Shown here in pieces: positions 45,200 through 51,311 of a DNA stretch of 51,311 bases. The notes below the pieces were generated by a model. The model was not told the DNA's origin, ran no database searches, and saw nothing but the letters and a program-made list of their open reading frames with translations. Origin of the DNA: Gnetum montanum. Its lineage: Eukaryota > Streptophyta > Gnetopsida > Gnetales > Gnetaceae. The stretch lies in the NCBI GenBank assembly GCA_015680685.1, contig MNCI01006837.1, positions 322,963-374,273 of the forward strand, given 5' to 3'. Numbering within the stretch: the stretch's first letter is position 1; every line of letters begins with the position of its first letter. A program made the position numbers and the translations under genes.

Positions 45200-46785
45200 A
45201 GAGCATTAGGACTTTCTACAAAATGAACTTGCTTTTCTATTGTTGGAGATTTTTTTTATTAGTTTTAGGTGTATGAACTATCTTTTGGATCACATCTTTC
45301 ATTTCATTAAAATGTAAAAGATCACACATTAAAATGTTGGCTTTAACTTTTTTCAAATTCTCGACTAAATCACAAGCTTTGTGTTCATCTTTGACTTCAT
45401 GTTGAGGTCATGTTCATCTAACTATAGAAGTTGAGTTTGATTTTTGTTGAATGTTTACTTGGAATGGTCCCATTTGGTTATTTGTGTTATTCTAACTAGA
45501 AACTCTTTTGTTGGGAGGAGTATAAGTGTTATTCCTAGTTTGTTGTTGAGTAGTGTTCATAATGTCAGTAAGTCTATGACAACGAGTGCTATGTGGGTTG
45601 GGATCACTCATCATGACTTGTTCATATGAGGTAACTTCTTCATTTTCTCTTTTGTAAGGTATGTTGAGGACCATAATTGGGGCTTTTCCATTTTGTTGAT
45701 TTTGGACATTGTCACCATATAATGCTAAAAATTAAAGATAAGTTTGCTTAGAATGTTTCCTAGTGTTATGAAGACAACAATAATCATTGTTGATTAATGT
45801 GCTTGATTTTTTAGATTATGTAGGAACTATGTTATTATTTCATTTTAGTTTTACCACTTCATTTGAAAGTTTTTAAAGTGAAGTAAATATTTGGGTGATT
45901 TGGTTCTCTATTTGATTAGTAGTTCTATTAGGATTAGATATTTCATTTAGGTTTATGATGGACTCAATTAAAGCTTTTGATTAATCATCACTCAAACCAG
46001 TATTTGATGGTAAAAATGAGGAAGAGGTTAAACTTTGAAAATAATTATTTGTAGATTGAGAAACTTGGAGGGGAGTAGGAGTTTGAAACATAATGTTATT
46101 CATTTGGAAAATTTTTTGATGGTAAGGGACTAGATTGCATTAGATTGCTAATACTTATCATCCCAAATTGAGTTTGAATGTTATTCATTAAGGTAATTTG
46201 TTTTAGCTTAAGTGCTTTAGACATTGCTCCTTGTAATTCTATTATGTTGCAATCAAATTTGATGGCATAGGCAAAGAATGAATCGATGGTGAAAATGTAA
46301 AAATTCAGGATACCATCAAGTTGTGAATGCATCTCATTTGGCACATAAGCTAATTGATGGAGAAATCTTAAACTATAGTCACAAATGTTTTTCCCAAGTA
46401 GTTTTCTTAGACTTGTAAAGGTTCTTGAGGCCAAGGCAAGACTAGTAAACTTATCAAATTAATGTAAAAACTTAATTTTAAAGTCTAGCCATGAATTAAT
46501 AGAGGCATTAGGGAGCATTAAAAACCACTGTGTGGCTTTACTTCTAATAGTAGTGATGAAGACTCTACATGTTATGTCATTTTTAGTAATATTACATATG
46601 CCTAGCAAGGTTTTGAAGCATTTTACATGTTGTTGTGCATCGCTGGTGGAAGATATAGGATCAAAGAATAAATTAACATTTTGTAGGGGTTTAGGAATGT
46701 TATGATAGTTTGTGAAATTAAAGGGATTGCTAACCAGGGAAGTTGGGATTGGATTGGTTGACATTCTAGTTTGAATCCTTCTCAA
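45200..46785 (-). pseudogene. Gyp-2 gag (decayed)
   Basis: Minus-strand frames: 46459-46785, with FFDPISSTSDAQQHVKCFKT and ITTIRSKATQWFLMLP then INSWLDFKIKFL, the capsid pattern of gypsy gag; 46096-46434, with ASRTFTSLRKLLGKNICDYS and FLHQLAYVPNEM; then polar, Asn/Gln-rich text. Near 45380-45310 comes the stretch DLVENLKKVKANILMCDLLH, usual in the gag-protease linker of plant gypsy elements. Stops separate the parts. Confidence 0.7.
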
Positions 46786-47265
46786 GATATAGTTTAGAAA
46801 ACTTAAAGCTTGTTGTCTCCTTAAGATGAAATGATGGGCAGCATGTTGGTTAGGAATAGAGATAAGAGATCTTCACTAAGATTTTCTATGGGATGTTTCC
46901 TAGCTCATAGAAAAACAAAAAATGCAAATACTAGTAAACTGTAAAAATTAAACAAATATATATATATATATATATTATTCTTATTATTAAAACTGAAAAT
47001 TGCAATATATATATTTAAATGAAAAATTTTAGAAAAGTAAATTTAAAATAGAACAATGTTATTAAGAAAGCCACATTGCCAAAGATAGGACTAAGGACTA
47101 CTAAAACAAAAACTTGAAAATAGAAACAAAGAATAGAAACAAGAAAATAGAAGTTCAAAGAAACTGAAATAGCAAAATAGAAGTTTTAGAAAAGAAAAAT
47201 AAAAATAGAAAAATGGGGAGAGGAAAACAAAAATAGCCCTCCTTCTAGCATCAAAAAGAGGGTAT
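46786..47265 (-). other. Gyp-2 leader, no gene seen
   Basis: AT-rich with a (TA)n tract at about 46954-46973 and an AAATAGAA-rich stretch at 47100-47230. No coding frame. Confidence 0.45.
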
Positions 47266-47780
47266 TGATGCACAGATTTGGGTTAAACAACACACCTCAC
47301 AAAGAACTCGTTTTAAGAGACTATTGCCTAAGGCATCTCTTGTATGGATACAAAAACCTAGGAATAGTCTTAGTTGGTGAGGGCAAGTGGTGTTTCATTT
47401 TGTCAAAAAAAAGGGACAAATATAATTAGTTTATTTGAGTTCCTTTTGAACATAAGTATGAAACTCAGAAATAATTTCTAAATATATTTAAAACTTAAAT
47501 ATAGATCATAACATATTTTAAAATTAGGTAGAAAATAACTAGTACTCAACGAAAGTGATGCTTAAATAATAAAAATGAAACAAAATTTTGCAACAAAAAA
47601 TGAAAGACTTTATTATCAAACACTTTTGTGAAACAACCTTCTATCAAAACTTAGAACCATACATAGCTAAGTTTGAAATGATAAATGAAGGTTACAATTT
47701 AACTTAAAATAATAATGAAAGTTTACAATTTAAGAAAGACAAAAAAAACTAAAGTTAGGAAGAACTTAATACTTAGCTCA
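47266..47780 (-). repeat. Gyp-2 upstream block, possible LTR
   Basis: Homologous to 10223-10755 (for example GAGACTATTGCCTA, ACCTAGGAATAGTCT, AACCATACATAGCTAA). Its low end TGATGCA is the point where the two copies become unrelated. Confidence 0.5.
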
Positions 47781-48058
47781 CTATTGAGCCTTGAATCTCC
47801 ACCACCAAATGTACAACCTATTGGAGTAGTTTTCCAACCTGTGCACCTCTGGTTGATAAACCTCTTCCAATAGATCCTTACATTGGGATCTCTTAACCAC
47901 CAGTAAACTAGAGAAATTTTTTTTATTCAAATACAACTCAAGTCCTCGATTTTCCTCTTTAATTTGAAGGAACCTAAAATTCCTAAGGTAGTCATTAGAA
48001 AGGGAAGGGATGTGAATAAATGGGATTTTGGGTTCCCCCAACATTGGATCCCTTGGGC
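47781..48058 (-). pseudogene. Unknown coding remnant (ORF X) upstream of Gyp-2
   Basis: An open frame of 87 codons (47781-48044), MLGEPKIPFIHIPSLSND..., with LNKKNFSSLLVVKRSQCKD and LLEEVYQPEV. It matches 10756-11010 in one frame with few gaps. The N-terminal side is cut by Ath-4. Family not recognised. Confidence 0.4.
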
Positions 48059-48060
48059 TC

Positions 48061-48851
48061 TGATGAGTGGCGAGGTACCCTTACACTCAACCATATGAAT
48101 ACGAGCGTTTTCACGCGCGATCCGGTTGAACTCCGCAGACAGACTAGTTTTGGCACCTAGATAGTTATCCTTAGGTCGCAATTGGTTGTCTTCCCACCTA
48201 GACTAGTATTATATTTGTCACGTATGGTTTAGTACAGAGTGAGATGTATGATGTGTTCCTAATCTAACCACTACTCCCAAAGGCAATCAAAAGTAATATT
48301 AACTAAGCTAAGCTAGGAAGGAAAGGGTAAGAAAATCTAATCTAGCCTAAGTACGATGAGCATCCATTCCTTGATCATCCGTACACATCTTGGACTTTGT
48401 GCACGACTGCCACTGGGATTACCAAGCGCAGATCCTAGGTACACCACTGGGTTATCAAGTAGTCACACTTAAATGCTCGTAATCAAGTCGTACTCATTCC
48501 GCGTTACTAGGAGATAAGGGTGAGAGACTGATTAAGAAAGCAGTAAATAACAATTAAATAAATAACAAAGTGAATGCTACAATGATGAAGTAATCTCGAT
48601 CTTTATTGCTGGTCATGTGCGTGTCCAAGTACATCACACTCGAATAAAGGATGTCGTACAATTACATTCACCACACTGCGGGCAGACACTAGAAAATAAT
48701 CTATCTCTGGAGGGATCAAAATGCCAAAGCTTCGCTATAATCTAACTCCTAATGATGAACAAGGGAGAGCTGCTTCTTATTTATAGACATTGTGATGGAC
48801 TGCGATATCGCGTATGCGATATCACGGACCATGTGATATCGTGTCCCATCA
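48061..48851 (-). repeat. 3' LTR of Ath-4
   Basis: A 791-base LTR, TGATGAGTGG to CCCATCA. From 48061 to about 48700 it is closest to the Ath-3 LTR read in reverse (GCACCTAGATAGTTAT, GTCACGTATGGTTTAGT, CCAAGTACATCACACT), but its U3 end has the GATATC array of Ath-1 and Ath-2. Confidence 0.88.
48777..48846 (-). promoter_or_regulatory. Ath-4 LTR: TATA box and three-unit GATATC array
   Basis: TATAAATAA on the minus strand at 48777-48785; GCGATATCGC, GCGATATCAC and GTGATATCGT at about 48800-48846. Confidence 0.55.
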
Positions 48852-48868
48852 TACCCTCACGACTGAAT
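48852..48868 (-). other. Polypurine tract of Ath-4
   Basis: ATTCAGTCGTGAGGGTA on the minus strand, directly before the LTR start TGATGGG. Confidence 0.7.
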
Positions 48869-49007
48869 AAAAACTCGTCCTTGAGTTACAGTGATTACAC
48901 AGTGGATAGGTATGGAATTATTAAATGGAAAAAGAAATGGGACAATGCCGCAGTTTGGGAAGAAAACACAACACAAAAAATATACTACAACTACAAAAAT
49001 TTGGAAC

Positions 49008-49589
49008 TCATGTAGTTCCTGGTGGCAGTGGCTCCTCCATTGGTGACTTTTCTTTGTCTTGTGCTCCAGGCTTTGGGATTTGATGGCGTTGAAGTATGGC
49101 CTAGATTTTTTTCTCTTGTAAGGCCTTGAGTGCCTTGGTGTACGTGTAAGTTTGCGCTTGTGCCATAGAGGCATCCTAGTCAGCCTTCTCTTTTTCTTCC
49201 GCCACCCTTTTATTCTCTGTCAACAGTTTATTAAGTTGCTTAATTCTGAAAGTGTCCAGCTAGTTTTGAGCAACCTTTGGCCCTGTATTCGGAAGGTTTA
49301 ATACTTTCGAAATGGCTTAAACAGAGAAATCAATAGTTACACCACAATTGTTAACCGTGGTTCCTTCTTCTTTATTGTGCCAAAATTGGTACATTTCCCC
49401 TAAGTACCAGGCACCGATTTTAGAGAGGGTAGGCCTTGATTGTATAGCAGTAGGGTCTTCTTGGTGGATACTAAATGATTGTTCCTCCTGCTCTGCATGT
49501 TTTTCGGTAGGAATTTGTCCTTCACCTCTCCTAGGTCGTTTGATTGCACCTTGAGCAGGACCTTCCTGTTGTCTGCGTTTCGGGGCCAT
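49008..49589 (-). pseudogene. Ath-4 ORF2, internally deleted
   Basis: ATG at 49587-49589: MAPKRRQQEGPAQGAIKRPR, a basic start, then WYLGEMYQFWHNKEEGTT and VTIDFSV, where a stop interrupts, then VLNLPNTGPKVAQN. The text then jumps to the C-terminal coil (IKQLNKLLTENKRVAEEKEK, KALKALQEKKI) and ends KSPMEEPLPPGTT at a TGA (49008-49010). Compared with Ath-3 about 700 residues of the middle are missing. The track-like upstream TTG codon is not used as the start, because TGA stands just before it and the AG of the putative splice site ends at the ATG. Confidence 0.7.
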
Positions 49590-49619
49590 CTGCAATCACA
49601 CGGAACTAATTGTTAGTAA
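49590..49619 (-). promoter_or_regulatory. Putative 3' splice site before Ath-4 ORF2
   Basis: On the minus strand TTACTAAC (49612-49619), a near-perfect branch-point consensus, is followed 22 bases later by TTGCAG ending right at the ORF2 ATG. TGATTGCAGATGG is identical in Ath-3. Confidence 0.55.
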
Positions 49620-50037
49620 GGTTGTTACCAAAGTTATGTTATACCTTACTGCTTACTTTAATAGATTTACTTTATTTTCATGTGATGTTAATTATTGGAA
49701 AAACATGTCCCCGAAAGATTATAATGTTGAGTCCTCTTTGCTTAGGTAGTTTCCAAATTTAATTTTCTGGTATAGCTAAGGGGATGAAATTTTTTTGACA
49801 CATTTTATTCTTAATTTTACAACTAATGATCCTTAAATATGTCCTTTGGGCAATGATGAATTTCAAAACATTTATGCACTATTCAGCATGTGCCCCTCCC
49901 CATGACTAAGCTGAACACTCCGAGGTCAAGTAAGTTCAAATGGAATGAAAATTGGAGTACCAATGAGCGAGTTATGGATATGAAAGCAAGGGACACAAAA
50001 TTGCGAGTCGTAGATGATGTTGATTAGCACGAGGGGG
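49620..50037 (-). other. Ath-4 spacer between gag and ORF2
   Basis: Non-coding; holds the motif CTTAGTCATGGGGAGGGG (49894-49911), shared in position with Ath-2 and Ath-3. Confidence 0.5.
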
Positions 50038-51311
50038 TCACGTATATATATTTTTATCATTAGATGGTATGCAAGGATTGGAATGATGCCTCCCATGGTT
50101 GTGTTCATTGGGCCGTATGGTTGTTGGAATGTTAATTCGTGGCCCTGATGAAGTTACATGAGGCGTTGGATTCGAAGTCAAGGGTGCACCACAGTGTGGG
50201 ACTTGTGCTAAGTTGGAAGATGCAGTGGCCTCTGAATTATGTTGTCCCTTCTTACGGCTGTGTTTCAAGAAAGGATGCTTTGGATGTTGAGGAGATTTCT
50301 CACTACTGTTGGTAGTAGTAGCACAACTATTGTTCATGGGTTGTTGCGGTGGTGCAGGTACTGTAGGAACAGTTGGTGGCATTGTAGAAGGAGGGAAAGG
50401 ATGAGAATGATGAAAACTAGGAGGAGTATAAGATGCACAAGGTGGCGGTTGTGTTGGAGGTATGGGTTGATAGTATTGTGGACAATAGTACTGTGGTGAG
50501 ATAAAGTGCAGTGGCTTAGTTGGAGAAACTGGATGTTGAACAAGATAGGCATTTGGATTCGGATGATACGAAAGGTGCCTCTAGACTAATGGTGGTCTCC
50601 CCCATGACTGGGATTGTTGCCATTGTGACCGAACATAGTATCTTTGTACGAACTCTGGATGTAACGTGTTTCCCCAATGCTCATGTAAATGTAACAATAT
50701 TGGGCATTGGCCTTTGGGATGATCGTATAGGCATATGTTGCATTCATACGTATGATTGGAAATTGAGCTCTTATTTTCCTTATCCCTTATTTCCGATTGT
50801 CTACTATTTTTTCCTGCTTCTTGGGTTGTCAAAACTTTATCTCCAATATTGTTGATAAATTCTCCACACTTTTGATACGTCCATTCGAACATCTTATTGA
50901 TCTTTGCCTCGACTTCTTCTAATGTTTGTTGTATTGGCAAAGATGATTCTTTCTCCTTGTGATTGGTTGATTTCTCCTTTTTATGATCATGGACCTTTGT
51001 TAAGTTGAGATTTTGGTCCTGTTGATGTTTTTCAACACTCTCCCATCTAGCCATATCTACTTCTTCTTTTGCTACCCGCTTAATAAGCTCTTGGACTTGA
51101 TGGGTTCGTAGTTCATATAGTTGACCTTGGGCATACATTCTTAAGGTCTCTCTTGTTTCATTACATAGCCCATCAATGATATGGTACACTAGCCTTTCCT
51201 CGGAAAACCCATGGCCTAGACAATTGTTTAACAGTGCATAATATCTTTCTAAGGCCATGTCCAAGGGTTCATGTTTTGCTTGTTTCCATCCTTGGATTTG
51301 TTTCCTCAAGG
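50038..51311 (-). pseudogene. Ath-4 gag, C-terminal part, one nonsense codon
   Basis: One frame runs from the right edge to the stop after NIYT (50038), broken only by TAG at 50581-50583. It holds the end of the capsid (MRKQIQGWKQ, DMALERYYALLNNCLGHGF, YHIIDGLCNETRETLRMYAQ), a charged coil, the knuckle CNICLYDHPKGQC (about 50704-50742) of form CX2CX3HX4C, the QSWGRPP motif, and a long Pro/Tyr/Gln-rich tail with PPTVPTVPAPPQQP. It agrees well with Ath-2 and Ath-3 gag but is much better kept. Read from the edge, so no start is seen. Gag would form the particle and bind the RNA; this is known of the family. Confidence 0.8.

Larger units (their letters stand above)
48061..51311 (-). mobile_element. 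Ath-4: right-truncated gag plus ORF2 LTR retrotransposon
   Basis: Minus-strand element entering from the right edge: gag C-terminal half (50038-51311), a short spacer, ORF2 (49008-49589, internally deleted), purine tract (48852-48868) and 3' LTR (48061-48851). The spacer between gag and ORF2 is under 450 bases, so this copy certainly lacks protease, reverse transcriptase and integrase at that place. It lies against the Gyp-2 ORF X remnant at 48060. Confidence 0.85.

Noticed and set aside
50239-50499. Plus-strand Arg-rich open frame
   Set aside because: Antisense shadow of the Pro/Tyr-rich Ath-4 gag tail, which is open on the other strand and has homologues.

Overview
This window is intergenic DNA from a large plant nuclear genome. 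I found no host gene, no rRNA or tRNA gene and no CRISPR array. It is built from nested, mostly decayed retrotransposons. The plant origin rests on the element types: Ty3/gypsy elements whose primer-binding site fits plant tRNA-Asp (Athila/Tat style), Ty1/copia-type elements primed by initiator tRNA-Met, and an L1-type LINE whose first ORF carries a DUF4283-like domain. I cannot name the species. Element names below are mine, numbered from left to right.

Layout. Ath-1 (1-1663, minus, running off the left edge) is the freshest element: its gag N-terminus is an uninterrupted frame. It sits in Gyp-1, a minus-strand gypsy gag (1664-2720 and 8542-9217, leader up to about 11200), which is split by Cop-1 (2721-8541, plus). 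A decayed LINE follows (12205 to about 17010, plus). Ath-2 (18230-25075, minus) has gag and protease but no polymerase; its assembly is broken at two single Ns. Gyp-2 (minus) is the only element with a recognisable polymerase: integrase at 26115-27301, reverse transcriptase at 42464-43640, an RNase H at 44043-44410, protease and gag up to 46785. It is split by Cop-2 (27742-42463, plus), which is itself split by Ath-3 (31995-41194, plus). Ath-4 (48061 to the right edge, minus) interrupts the upstream region of Gyp-2.

How the parts work together. The Ath elements share LTR ends (TGATG...CATCA), a tRNA-Asp-like primer site, gag, and a purine tract before the 3' LTR. None shows a reverse transcriptase or integrase, so they would depend on a partner for copying. 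Ath-3 and Ath-4 carry a second ORF (ORF2) after gag, preceded in both by a conserved splice-acceptor-like TTGCAG directly before its ATG. Cop-1 and Cop-2 are likewise gag-only, with a conserved non-coding 3' half. The LTRs of all three families carry clusters of short palindromic motifs: GCGATATCGC repeats just upstream of the TATA box in Ath-1, -2 and -4, an ACGTC/GACGT set in the same place in Ath-3, and AGATGTCT/AGACATCT in the Cop elements.

Limits. All homology calls come from reading translated frames by eye. Boundaries of decayed ORFs are approximate. LTR divergences were not computed.
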